Shown here one piece after another: positions 16,458 through 25,371 of a stretch of 43,781 nucleotides of DNA. The notes under the pieces are model-generated. The model was not told where the DNA came from, searched no databases, and saw nothing but the letters and a program-made list of their open reading frames with translations. Source of the DNA: JACKCP01 sp051744925 (GTDB lineage Bacteria > Desulfobacterota > Desulfobacteria > Desulfobacterales > JACKCP01); the NCBI GenBank assembly GCA_051744925.1, contig JBNJDM010000005.1, forward strand, positions 1 through 43,781, given 5' to 3'. A program made the translations under genes and the position numbers. Every line of letters starts with the position of its first letter. Within the stretch, counting starts at the first letter, position 1.

Positions 16458-19400
16458 ATGTTAAAAAAGATTTTTAAACTTTTACTTTTTTTATTTCTAA
16501 CAGCGGCTGTATGCCTGGGAGTATATTTTTTTGTAAATAAAGTAATGTGGCCGTGGTGGATGACTTTTGTCATTCTTTCAGGAATTGGTGCCGCACTATT
16601 CTCAATTATTTTTATAAAAAAATATCTTGTCAGAAAAAAAGAAAAAAGATTTATAAGCCAAATAATTTCAAGTGACACCAAAACTATTGAAAAACAGCCT
16701 GAATCAGACAAAGACGGGCTAAAACAGATTCAGAAAAAATGGCTTGAATCTGTAGATCTTTTAAAAAAATCTAAACTTAAAAAAAAGGGGAACCCTCTTT
16801 ATATATTACCCTGGTATCTTGTTATCGGGGAATCAGGGACCGGTAAAACTACAGGAATAAAAAACTCAAGACTTTCATCTCCGCTTACTGAAGTAAACAA
16901 GGCATCGGGAATATCAGGAACAAGAAATTTTGACTGGTGGTTTTTCGATGAAGCTGTGATTCTTGATACTGCAGGAAGATATTGTGTCCCTGTTGATGAA
17001 GATCAGGATACCCGGGAATGGCAGAATTTTCTTACTCTTTTGTGCAGATACAGAAAAAAAGAACCTATAAACGGTCTGATTCTTACTGTTTCAGCTGATC
17101 AGCTTTTAAGCAGGTCAGGTGATGAACTTCTTGAAACAGGAAAAAATTTAAGGAAAAGAACTGATCAGCTTATGAAAGGTCTCGGTTCAAAATTCCCTGT
17201 ATATATTATGGTTACAAAAACAGATCTTGTTCACGGTATGTCTGATTTTTCTTCTGCTCTTCCTGAAGATCTCCTTTTTCAGGCAATGGGATATTCAAAT
17301 ACAGATGAAAATAAAAGATTTGATAAATTTCTGGAAAAAGCTTTTGCTACAGTTTTAAACCGCCTTAAAGACCTTAGACTTCTTATAGTTCAGAAAAATG
17401 ATGACTTCAAACCCGGGATACTTATTCTTCCTGATGAATTTGCCAGGATGAAAACAGGACTTTTCTATTTTCTCAAAGGAGCTTTTCAGGAAAATCCCTA
17501 TCAGGAAAATCCTATGCTCAGGGGTCTTTATTTTTCTTCAGCACTTTCAACAGGAACTTTTGAATCATCTTTTGCAAAAAAATTCATACGACATGGCAAA
17601 TCAAATAATAATACACAAAAAAACAAAACCCTGTTTCTTACAGATTTTTTCAAATCAGTTATAACAAAAGACAGGTATGCTTTTTACTCTCTAAAAGAAT
17701 TTAAAAAATGGAAATCAAACGTATCAGTACTTTTTGCATCAGCCTGGCTTCTTGCATGGCTTTTTATTTGCGGAAGCGCAGGTTTTTCTTTCTGGAAAAA
17801 TGCTGAAGTATTAAGCTTTATATCAAAGAATTTCAACCCTTCTTCATCATATTCAGAAGTTTCTGATTCAGGTTCTGCACTTGTTCAACTCGACAGTCTC
17901 CGTTTAAAAATCCATGAATTAGAACAAAAAAATAAATCATTTTTATTGACTTTTCCTAGCATCAGCCACGGGAAAAAAGCCGAACTTAATTTAAAAGAAT
18001 TTTACTCAAAAAACTACAGCAAACTAATCCTTGCTCCTGTTGATAAAACATTAAAAAGATTTGCTGAAAACACTGACCACGAAACTGATTCAAAAGCTGC
18101 GGCAAACACAGTAGAACATCTTATAAAAAGAATAGAAATACTTAAAAAAGCAGAAAATGAAAATATTTTTTCAAAAATTGAATCAAAAGATTTTAAAACT
18201 TTTGAACTCTACAAAATATATCCGGATATTAGAAAAAGCATCTCATTTTTATTTGATAAAACTTACTCAGTCTTTATCAAATGGAATACTGATAAAAATT
18301 ATTCACAAAATAGCATAGATTTTTTAAAAAACACCCTTGAAAAAGTTTTGAAAAATAAATCCGAAAATCTGTACTGGATAACTGAAAAAGATTTTGAAAC
18401 ACCAGCAGTATATGACACTGCATATTTTTACGGTTTTAATGAAAATTATTTCACTGATTTATTTTCACTCTCCTCTGCATTTACTGAAAACGGGAAAATA
18501 GAAATTGATAATTTTATTAACAATTTAAATACAATTTTTGAAAGCAGTGATTATATAAAATCTAAAACTAAAAATTTTTATGACTGGTATGAAAAAATTT
18601 ACCCTGAAAAATGGCTTGAATTTACAAACTCATTTTATCAGGAAGAATCCTTTTTAAAAACACAAAGCGATTATAAAAAGACAGCAGTTAATATGACTTC
18701 GGTTGAAAATAATCCCTACCTTAAACTGCTTAAAACAATGAACAAGGAAACCGCTTTTCTTAAAAACCGTCCTGCCTGGCTGCAGACAGTTTCTGAAATC
18801 TGTAGTGCATCTGAAATTGAACCTCAGGATGAAAACAACAAAAAAGGCTTAATTGATAAATTAAAAAATCAGGGAAACAAAGTTGTTGTAAAAATAGATC
18901 CCGGTTCTGCCGGCAAAAAAGAAAGACTTCTTAAACTTTCAGCTCTTTATCACGACTATATAAAGTCATTAAAAGAACTGGGTATTGTATATAAATCCCA
19001 AAAAGATGCCTATAAAATTGCAGCTCAGACATTTTCAGCAGATCCGGAACAAAACTCAGGCAGTTCTGTTTTCTTAGATACAGCAGAAAAAATATATCTT
19101 TTAACCAAAAAAGCTGATGAAGATGGAGATTCACAAACAGCTGGTAAATTATTAAAAGGTCCGCTTGATTTTCTTTTTCTTTATTCAGCTAAACAGAGTG
19201 AATGTTTTCTGCAGAGTAAATGGGAAGAAACAGTGCTTGCACCTGCTCAGTCAATACCTGATTACAAACTTCATTACGCATTGTTTAACAAGGATAACGG
19301 ACTTATAACTGAATTTCTTAGTGGACCTGCGCAGCCCTTTACAGGCCGGAACAAAAACAGCTTTTTTGCAACAAAAATACTTAATCATAAGGTTAATTTT

Positions 19401-19895
19401 AAAAATATTTTTTTTGAATATATCACAAAAGAAAGTGAGAAACCTTTAGATATAAAATCAAAATACAGCATTGATTTAAAAACACTTCCCCTTGATACAA
19501 ACCAGGATGCTCAAATTAAACCTTACGGATGTATCCTGAATCTTGCTTGCTCAGATAAAAAATATGTACTTGAAAACTACAATTATTTTTATGAAAAAAC
19601 TTTTACATGGTCTCCGGATAATTGTTCAGACACTAGTATTACAATACTTTTTAAAAATTTCAGCATTGAAAAAGTTTATAAAGGAATAACCGGGTTTCCG
19701 GAATTTTTAAAAGACTTTAGTGGTGGTATAAAAACTTTTACACCCAAAGATTTTCCTAAAAATTACAAATATTTAGAGGCAAAAAATATAAAAGAAATAA
19801 ATATTTCATATGACATAAAAAACGGAGAAGAAATTATAAAACTTTTAGATAAAAAACCTGAGCAAATTCCTTTAAAAATTACAAATTGTTTTTAA
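16458..19895 (+). CDS. tssM: T6SS membrane-complex protein TssM (IcmF family)
   Basis: A 1145-residue inner-membrane protein that spans the periplasm to meet TssJ. Two N-terminal TM helices lie at about 6-27 and 32-54. A cytoplasmic NTPase-like domain has an intact Walker A (GESGTGKTT, about 124-132) and VILDTAGRY as the Walker B/G3 region. A third TM helix is at about 423-446. The large periplasmic IcmF/DUF1215 part fills the rest. The intact Walker A means ATP or GTP binding is possible, which is not true of all TssM proteins. It follows tssL by 13 nt; the next gene starts 1 nt after its stop. Confidence 0.95.
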   Translation: MLKKIFKLLLFLFLTAAVCLGVYFFVNKVMWPWWMTFVILSGIGAALFSIIFIKKYLVRKKEKRFISQIISSDTKTIEKQPESDKDGLKQIQKKWLESVDLLKKSKLKKKGNPLYILPWYLVIGESGTGKTTGIKNSRLSSPLTEVNKASGISGTRNFDWWFFDEAVILDTAGRYCVPVDEDQDTREWQNFLTLLCRYRKKEPINGLILTVSADQLLSRSGDELLETGKNLRKRTDQLMKGLGSKFPVYIMVTKTDLVHGMSDFSSALPEDLLFQAMGYSNTDENKRFDKFLEKAFATVLNRLKDLRLLIVQKNDDFKPGILILPDEFARMKTGLFYFLKGAFQENPYQENPMLRGLYFSSALSTGTFESSFAKKFIRHGKSNNNTQKNKTLFLTDFFKSVITKDRYAFYSLKEFKKWKSNVSVLFASAWLLAWLFICGSAGFSFWKNAEVLSFISKNFNPSSSYSEVSDSGSALVQLDSLRLKIHELEQKNKSFLLTFPSISHGKKAELNLKEFYSKNYSKLILAPVDKTLKRFAENTDHETDSKAAANTVEHLIKRIEILKKAENENIFSKIESKDFKTFELYKIYPDIRKSISFLFDKTYSVFIKWNTDKNYSQNSIDFLKNTLEKVLKNKSENLYWITEKDFETPAVYDTAYFYGFNENYFTDLFSLSSAFTENGKIEIDNFINNLNTIFESSDYIKSKTKNFYDWYEKIYPEKWLEFTNSFYQEESFLKTQSDYKKTAVNMTSVENNPYLKLLKTMNKETAFLKNRPAWLQTVSEICSASEIEPQDENNKKGLIDKLKNQGNKVVVKIDPGSAGKKERLLKLSALYHDYIKSLKELGIVYKSQKDAYKIAAQTFSADPEQNSGSSVFLDTAEKIYLLTKKADEDGDSQTAGKLLKGPLDFLFLYSAKQSECFLQSKWEETVLAPAQSIPDYKLHYALFNKDNGLITEFLSGPAQPFTGRNKNSFFATKILNHKVNFKNIFFEYITKESEKPLDIKSKYSIDLKTLPLDTNQDAQIKPYGCILNLACSDKKYVLENYNYFYEKTFTWSPDNCSDTSITILFKNFSIEKVYKGITGFPEFLKDFSGGIKTFTPKDFPKNYKYLEAKNIKEINISYDIKNGEEIIKLLDKKPEQIPLKITNCF

Positions 19896-19896
19896 A

Positions 19897-20577
19897 ATGC
19901 TCGGTTTTTCAAAAGAAAAAATCTCAAAAGAGATTTATATATACGGAAAACACAAAAGTTTTCAGGATTTTTTAAGAATTTCTGACAACAGGTTTTGTAT
20001 TGAGGAAATTGAATCATTATTTGAAAACAATTTTTTCAGCGATATTAAAGACAGCTTTACAAGATCAGCATCTTTTTTAATTTTTGAAAAAAATAAAAGC
20101 TTTATTACAGGGAATGTCAGCTGCAGCAGAGATAAAAGCAGCAGAAAATCACCTTTTTTTATAGGAATGAGAACAACAAAATATAAATATAATAAAAGCA
20201 AAGCTCTTTCATACTTTTATAAAGTAACTGACTATATGAGTAAAATAAAATCATGCAATTTCAAAAATTTTGATGAATTAAAAAAATACTCTGATTTTAT
20301 AAAATATTATCAACCTGATCTTGATGTCTTACAACCAGGTTCAAAAGATTTTGATGAAAATATTATGGAAACAATAAGGCTTGAAAAAAAAATAACTTTT
20401 AAAGATGGAAAGTTTACTAATCCGGAAGAGCTTTTAAAAAAACTCAAATATATTCCAGACTCAGTAAGCAATGAAATATATTCAGTTTTTATAATAAAAC
20501 ATAAAGACTTTGTAAGTTTAACTGCTTTTTTTAAAAAAATTAATAAAAATGAGATAAAAAACATATTAAGTAATTGA
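19897..20577 (+). CDS. tagF: divergent TagF-like T6SS-associated protein
   Basis: 226 residues. The N-terminal half resembles TagF/ImpM: YGKHKSFQDFLRIS corresponds to the family's GKLP..GDF block, and GNVSCSRDKSSRKSPFFIGM to its G..SRD..GR.FP block. TagF represses T6SS assembly post-translationally in systems where it has been studied. The conserved motifs are degraded here, with HKS in place of LPS, so assignment rests on partial motifs and on its usual place next to tssM. The start codon is 1 nt after the tssM stop. It has no PppA domain fusion. Confidence 0.7.
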   Translation: MLGFSKEKISKEIYIYGKHKSFQDFLRISDNRFCIEEIESLFENNFFSDIKDSFTRSASFLIFEKNKSFITGNVSCSRDKSSRKSPFFIGMRTTKYKYNKSKALSYFYKVTDYMSKIKSCNFKNFDELKKYSDFIKYYQPDLDVLQPGSKDFDENIMETIRLEKKITFKDGKFTNPEELLKKLKYIPDSVSNEIYSVFIIKHKDFVSLTAFFKKINKNEIKNILSN

Positions 20578-20599
20578 CTTTTTTAAGGAATTTAGTTGT

Positions 20600-22216
20600 A
20601 TGGAATACCCTGAATATGGAAAAATACCTGTAAATGAATCCAGCCCTGCCGGAAGCGATGTTTCTTATGAACCTGAATTTGAAGAACTTCAACAGGAGAT
20701 AGACAGGCTTTCTATAGCTACTGCGCCGGGTGAAGGTGTAAACTGGGAGAAAGTAGCACAATTAAGTGAACTTATTTTAAAGGAAAAATCTAAAAATCTT
20801 CTTGTTGCAGCTTATCTTGCACAGGCACTTATAAAAACCAAAGGAATCACCGGATTTATTGAAGGCTCAGTTGTTCTTTCAGATATTGTTGAAAATTTCT
20901 GGGAAAGTCTCTACCCACCGAAGAAAAGAAAAAAAGGAAGATTAAATGCCATTAAATGGTGGTTTGATAAAGCAGAATTATTCGCAAAAAATCTTCCTGA
21001 AAATACAGAATTAACAACTGAAGAATATGAAATCCTTAAAAATTCAATAAAAAAAATTGACTCTGTTCTCTTTGAAAAAACAGATGATGCTCCTGTTTTA
21101 AAACCTCTTATAGATATTTGCGAAAGAATACCTGTCAAATCAGAACAGCTGCCTGAAGAACCTGTACAATCAACTGAGAAGTCCGAAGCTCAAGAAACAA
21201 CTGCTGAACCTGAAAATAAGAATGAAGAAATAAAATTAAAAGCACCTGAACCAAAAACTGTAAAAAAACCTTTAAGTGAACCTGCAGGTGAAATTGAATC
21301 GAGTAAAGATGCTTTAAGAGTTTTAAATCAGGCTATGAATACTTCTGTAAAATCAGCAGGTTTTTTGTTCAGTGAAGATAAATCTGATTTCCGTTCTTAT
21401 AAAATATTCAGATTTTATGTATGGGCAGAAGTTAATAAACTCCCCATGATTGAAAATGAAAACAATACTGTTCTTCCTCCCCCGGATTCCAAAATAAGGA
21501 GTTCTCTTGAGGCTATGTTTAATGCCGGAGAATATGAAAATGTAATTGAACTTGCTGAAAAATCTCTTAGAAATCATATTTTCTGGATTGACCTTAACAG
21601 ATTTTGTGCATCAGCACTTGATGAACTCGGCAAAAAATATTTACAGGCAAAAATTACTGTAGAATCAGAATCTTTGGAATTAGTAAACAAAATTCCTGGA
21701 ATCGAAAATCTTTGCTTTTCCGACGGAACACCTTTTGCCGATAATGAAACCAGGGCCTGGCTCAATTCTTTAAAAAGCTCTTCTGATAATACTTCTGAAC
21801 CAGATCTTTCCGGTTCTGAAGATGATATTTTCTTAAATGCTGTTTTTACTGAAAAAGAGGCAAAAAAGCTTTTAAAAGAAAAAAAAGGATATGAAGCTGT
21901 TTATTTATTTGAAGAAAAAATATCAGGTTGTTCCTCTTTAAGAGACAAAATTATTTACTTGATTTCACTTTCAAATTTTTTCCTCGAATCGGGTAAGCCT
22001 GAACTGGCATATCCACAGCTTAACAAGATAGAATCATATATAAATGATTATAATATAAATATATGGGAACCAGCTGTTGCAGTAAAAGGATTAACTATAA
22101 TCTACAAAATTTTAAAACAGGATAAAAACAAGGATAAACAAAACAAGGCAAACCAAATTTTAGATCAGATTTCAGAAATAAGCCCTGCAGCAGGATTTAA
22201 AACCGCAGGAATTTAA
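20600..22216 (+). CDS. tssA: T6SS protein TssA (ImpA N-terminal domain)
   Basis: 538 residues. The ImpA N-terminal domain spans about 10-120, with SPAGSDVSYEPEFEELQQEI and FWESLYPPKK as hallmarks. A Glu/Pro/Lys-rich linker (about 180-235) follows, then a helical C-terminal region. TssA caps and guides tube/sheath polymerisation and contacts the baseplate. It lies between tagF and the sheath genes, with AAGGA upstream of ATG 20600. The long C-terminal part has TPR-like helices near its end. Confidence 0.92.
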   Translation: MEYPEYGKIPVNESSPAGSDVSYEPEFEELQQEIDRLSIATAPGEGVNWEKVAQLSELILKEKSKNLLVAAYLAQALIKTKGITGFIEGSVVLSDIVENFWESLYPPKKRKKGRLNAIKWWFDKAELFAKNLPENTELTTEEYEILKNSIKKIDSVLFEKTDDAPVLKPLIDICERIPVKSEQLPEEPVQSTEKSEAQETTAEPENKNEEIKLKAPEPKTVKKPLSEPAGEIESSKDALRVLNQAMNTSVKSAGFLFSEDKSDFRSYKIFRFYVWAEVNKLPMIENENNTVLPPPDSKIRSSLEAMFNAGEYENVIELAEKSLRNHIFWIDLNRFCASALDELGKKYLQAKITVESESLELVNKIPGIENLCFSDGTPFADNETRAWLNSLKSSSDNTSEPDLSGSEDDIFLNAVFTEKEAKKLLKEKKGYEAVYLFEEKISGCSSLRDKIIYLISLSNFFLESGKPELAYPQLNKIESYINDYNINIWEPAVAVKGLTIIYKILKQDKNKDKQNKANQILDQISEISPAAGFKTAGI

Positions 22217-22251
22217 CAGATCATAACTGTACAAAAATAAAGGAGGAAGTC

Positions 22252-22731
22252 ATGGAACAATCTGTTGCCCCTAAAGAAAGAGTAAACATTACTTATAAAC
22301 CAGCCACAGGTGATGCAAAGGAAGAGGTTGAACTCCCTCTAAAAATTCTTGTGACAGGAGATTTTACACTTAAGGAAGATGAAAGAACTGTGGAAGACAG
22401 AGAGCCTATAAGTATTGATAAAAACAATTTTAATGAAGTCCTCAAAGGACAGAAACTTGATCTTTCTTTCAACGTTAAAAACAATCTGGATAATTCTGAA
22501 GATGAAGAACTTCCTGTTCATCTTAATTTTGAAAACATAAGAGATTTTGAGCCTGATCAGATTGTATCAAAGGTTCCTGAACTGAAAGCAATGATGGAAC
22601 TCAGAGAAGCATTGACTGCATTAAAAGGACCGCTTGGAAATATTCCTGAATTCAGAAAAAAGCTTCAGCAGGCAATATCTGACGATGAAACCAGAGAAAA
22701 AATATTAAAAGAACTTGGAATAGAAAGTTAA
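22252..22731 (+). CDS. tssB: T6SS contractile sheath small subunit TssB (VipA)
   Basis: 159 residues, normal for TssB. It polymerises with TssC into the contractile sheath. Signatures include RVNITYKP near the N-terminus, LPLKILVTGDFT, and FEPDQIVSKVPELKAMMELR, the part that interlocks with TssC. A very strong ribosome site (AAAGGAGG) precedes ATG 22252, as expected for a highly made structural protein. tssC starts 15 nt after its stop. Confidence 0.97.
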   Translation: MEQSVAPKERVNITYKPATGDAKEEVELPLKILVTGDFTLKEDERTVEDREPISIDKNNFNEVLKGQKLDLSFNVKNNLDNSEDEELPVHLNFENIRDFEPDQIVSKVPELKAMMELREALTALKGPLGNIPEFRKKLQQAISDDETREKILKELGIES

Positions 22732-22746
22732 ATTCAGGAGGAACCA

Positions 22747-24234
22747 ATGGCAGAAAACGAAAAAAAAGATCAAAAGGAAGAAAAGCCGGTTGAGACTCAG
22801 GAGAGTTCTCTTCTTGACGAAATTATTCAGGCTACAAAAATCAAGCCTGGTGATGATGCTTATTCAATAACCAAAACCGGTGTCGAAGCATTTATAGACG
22901 AAATATTAAAATCAGGACGTCAGCAGGAAAAGCTGAGCAAAGCAGTTGTTGATGATATGATAGCTAATCTGGACAAAAAGCTTTCTGATCAGGTAAATGA
23001 AATAATGCACCATCAAGATTTCCAGAAAATGGAATCTTCGTGGAGATCTCTGAAATATCTTGTTGATAACACAGACTTCAGAGAAAACATTAAGCTTTCT
23101 TTTGTAAATATCAGTAAAGAAGACCTGATTGATGATTTTGAAGATTCTCCTGAAATTCCTGAATCCGGGCTTTACAAAACAATGTATACAGAAGAATACG
23201 GTCAGTTCGGCGGACAGCCCTACGGTGCTGTAATAGGTAACTATGATTTTGGTCCGGGTCCTCAGGATATCAAGCTTCTTCAGAATATTGCAAGTGTATC
23301 TGCAATGTCACACGCTCCTTTTATTTCAGCTGCTTCACCAGATTTTTTCGGAATTGAATCTTTTGAAGAGCTTCCTAATCTTAAAGATCTTCAGTCAATT
23401 TTTGAAGGTCCCCAGTATGCAAAATGGAAAAGTTTCAGAGAGTCTGAAGATGCAAGATACGTAGGCCTTACCTTGCCAAAATTTATGCTCAGACTTCCCT
23501 ACGGCGAAGAAACAGTTCCTGCAAAATCGTTTTCTTTTAAAGAAGATGTATCAAAAGGGAATAATGCTTTCTTGTGGGGAAATGCTGCTTTTGCATTTGC
23601 AACAAGAATTACAGACAGTTTTGCAAACTACAGGTGGTGTGCAAATATAATAGGTCCCCAGGGAGGCGGTGCTGTTGAAAATCTTCCTGTTTACAATTAT
23701 GAATCAATGGGATCTGCACAGACAAAAGTTCCAACCCAGGTTCTTTTATCAGAACGAAAAGAATTTGAACTTGCAGAACAGGGATTTATAGGACTTACTA
23801 TGAGAAAAGGCAGCGATAATGCAGCTTTTTTCTCAGCAAATTCATGCCAGAAACCTAAATTTTTCGGTAATACTCCTGAGGCAAAAGAAGCTGAAATGAA
23901 CTACAAGCTTGGGACTCAGCTTCCGTATATGTTTGTTGTCAACAGGCTTTCGCACTACATCAAAGTAATTCAAAGAGAAAACATAGGAACATGGAAACAA
24001 AGGGGAGATCTTGAAGATGAGCTTTCCAAGTGGTTGAGGCAGTATGTAGCTGACCAGGAAAATCCTGCTCCCGGAGTCAGATCAAGAAGACCTCTGAGAA
24101 AAGCTGAGATCAATGTGTCTGATGTTGAAGGTGATCCTGGCTGGTACTCAGTTACAATGAAAGTAATGCCTCATTTTAAATATATGGGCGCAAACTTTAC
24201 TCTATCACTTGTGGGAAAGCTCGACAAAGACTGA
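22747..24234 (+). CDS. tssC: T6SS contractile sheath large subunit TssC (VipB)
   Basis: 495 residues. Classic TssC segments include MESSWRSLKYLVDN, YGQFGGQPYGAVIGNYDF, CANIIGPQGGGAVENLPVYN, and the C-terminal FKYMGANFTLSLVGKLDK. It forms the sheath with TssB and is released and recycled by ClpV. A strong AGGAGG ribosome site sits 5 nt before the start. A stem-loop with a short T run lies in the gap after it, before hcp. Confidence 0.97.
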   Translation: MAENEKKDQKEEKPVETQESSLLDEIIQATKIKPGDDAYSITKTGVEAFIDEILKSGRQQEKLSKAVVDDMIANLDKKLSDQVNEIMHHQDFQKMESSWRSLKYLVDNTDFRENIKLSFVNISKEDLIDDFEDSPEIPESGLYKTMYTEEYGQFGGQPYGAVIGNYDFGPGPQDIKLLQNIASVSAMSHAPFISAASPDFFGIESFEELPNLKDLQSIFEGPQYAKWKSFRESEDARYVGLTLPKFMLRLPYGEETVPAKSFSFKEDVSKGNNAFLWGNAAFAFATRITDSFANYRWCANIIGPQGGGAVENLPVYNYESMGSAQTKVPTQVLLSERKEFELAEQGFIGLTMRKGSDNAAFFSANSCQKPKFFGNTPEAKEAEMNYKLGTQLPYMFVVNRLSHYIKVIQRENIGTWKQRGDLEDELSKWLRQYVADQENPAPGVRSRRPLRKAEINVSDVEGDPGWYSVTMKVMPHFKYMGANFTLSLVGKLDKD

Positions 24235-24247
24235 TGAACAAAAGCAT

Positions 24248-24279
24248 CTGCAGATATTGTATTTAAGATCTGCAGTTTT
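24248..24279 (+). terminator. stem-loop between tssC and hcp, partial terminator or processing site
   Basis: CTGCAGAT (24248-24255) and ATCTGCAG (24268-24275) form a perfect 8-bp stem with a 12-nt loop, followed directly by TTTT. No convincing promoter is visible between it and hcp. It may therefore attenuate read-through or mark an RNA processing site that leaves an hcp-specific mRNA. Confidence 0.55.
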
Positions 24280-24335
24280 ATGTCTGTTTAAGTTTAAGAT
24301 TTCTCAGTTTAAAAAATTATAAAGGAGAACTAATC

Positions 24336-24824
24336 ATGGCAATGACCGGATATATGAAACTGGAAGGTAAAAATCAGGGAGAAATAAAAGGGGGATGCAC
24401 TCAGGAGGGAAGAGAAGATATGATCCTTGTTTACGGGATCAGCCATCATATTGAAATTCCCAAGGATACTCACACCGGACTCCCTACCGGCCAGAGAATT
24501 CACCATCCTTTTCTTATTACCAAAGAAATAGATAAAGGCTCTCCTCTGCTCTACCAGGCATGCTGCAGCGGAGAACAGTTTAATAATGTTGAAGTAGATT
24601 ACTACAGAATAAATGAAAAAGGACAGGAAGAGCACTACTATACTGTAAAGCTTCAAAATGCAATAATTGTAAGTATGACTACTTATAAACCTCTTACTTT
24701 CCTTGAACAGAACAAACCTTACAAGGATATGGAAGATGTTCAGTTTACTTATGAAAAAATTATCTGGACTTATGAGTCAGACGGTATTGAATCTGAAGAT
24801 TCATGGAAAACTCCGAAAAGTTAA
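24336..24824 (+). CDS. hcp: T6SS inner-tube protein Hcp (TssD)
   Basis: 162 residues, the usual Hcp length. It forms hexameric rings that stack into the secreted inner tube and can carry small effectors. Family segments are MTGYMKLEGKNQGEIKGGC, IHHPFLITKEIDKGSPLLYQ, and EHYYTVKLQNAIIVSM. A strong AAAGGAG ribosome site precedes the ATG. It is bracketed by hairpins (24248-24275 and 24870-24920), which suggests its mRNA level is set separately from the rest of the operon. Confidence 0.97.
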   Translation: MAMTGYMKLEGKNQGEIKGGCTQEGREDMILVYGISHHIEIPKDTHTGLPTGQRIHHPFLITKEIDKGSPLLYQACCSGEQFNNVEVDYYRINEKGQEEHYYTVKLQNAIIVSMTTYKPLTFLEQNKPYKDMEDVQFTYEKIIWTYESDGIESEDSWKTPKS

Positions 24825-24869
24825 AAATATGATTTTAGCTTAATATTTATTTGCTGTTCTAAGTTTAAG

Positions 24870-24928
24870 GTAAATTTGCTTTGTTTTGCCTGTATAAAAG
24901 TATATTCAAAGCAAATTTACATAATTTT
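24870..24928 (+). terminator. long perfect inverted repeat between hcp and tssE
   Basis: GTAAATTTGCTTTG (24870-24883) and CAAAGCAAATTTAC (24907-24920) are exact complements: a 14-bp stem with a 23-nt loop. ATAATTTTT follows at 24921-24929. It resembles an intrinsic terminator or attenuator, and would also protect the 3' end of an hcp transcript. It ends about 10 nt before the tssE ribosome site. Confidence 0.7.
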
Positions 24929-24944
24929 TGGAAGGAATTTTATT

Positions 24945-25361
24945 TTGGCAGGACTTACACTGCTTGAAAAACTTTATGAATATGAAAAAAATCCTGAGCA
25001 AAGAGGCACCTGGGATACAGCAAAAATTCAGACATCTGTTCTTAATCAGCTTAACAGAATCCTAAATTCTAAACAGAAAACAGCTCTTGCAGCTCCTGAT
25101 TTCGGGATGCCTGACTTTACAAATATGCCTGGCAGTTTCAGCCTTGAAACATATTCTGATTTTGAATCAACAATAAAAGGGGTTATTGAAAAGTATGAAC
25201 CAAGATTAAAAAGTGTGAATGTAAGTCATGTAAAAGATGAAAACAGTTTTCTCAGTCTTAAATTCAAAGTAGAAGGAAAAATTATCCTTGAATCTTCAAG
25301 TATTGAAATTTCGCTTGAAACTGTAATCGACCCTGAAGGTAAAATTAATATAAACGCTTGA
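24945..25361 (+). CDS. tssE: T6SS baseplate component TssE (gp25-like)
   Basis: I place the start at TTG 24945, which has GGAAGGA about 9 nt upstream and gives a 138-residue protein beginning AGLTLLEKLYEYEKNP, as in other TssE. The frame is open from ATG 24876, but that start lies within the hairpin and adds unrelated residues. TssE is the gp25-like baseplate wedge protein where sheath assembly begins. Family features are LNRILNSKQKTALAAPDFGM, with the conserved FGMPD, and the YEPRLKSVNVS strand. tssF follows after 10 nt. Confidence 0.92.
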   Translation: MAGLTLLEKLYEYEKNPEQRGTWDTAKIQTSVLNQLNRILNSKQKTALAAPDFGMPDFTNMPGSFSLETYSDFESTIKGVIEKYEPRLKSVNVSHVKDENSFLSLKFKVEGKIILESSSIEISLETVIDPEGKININA

Positions 25362-25371
25362 AAAGGCAATT

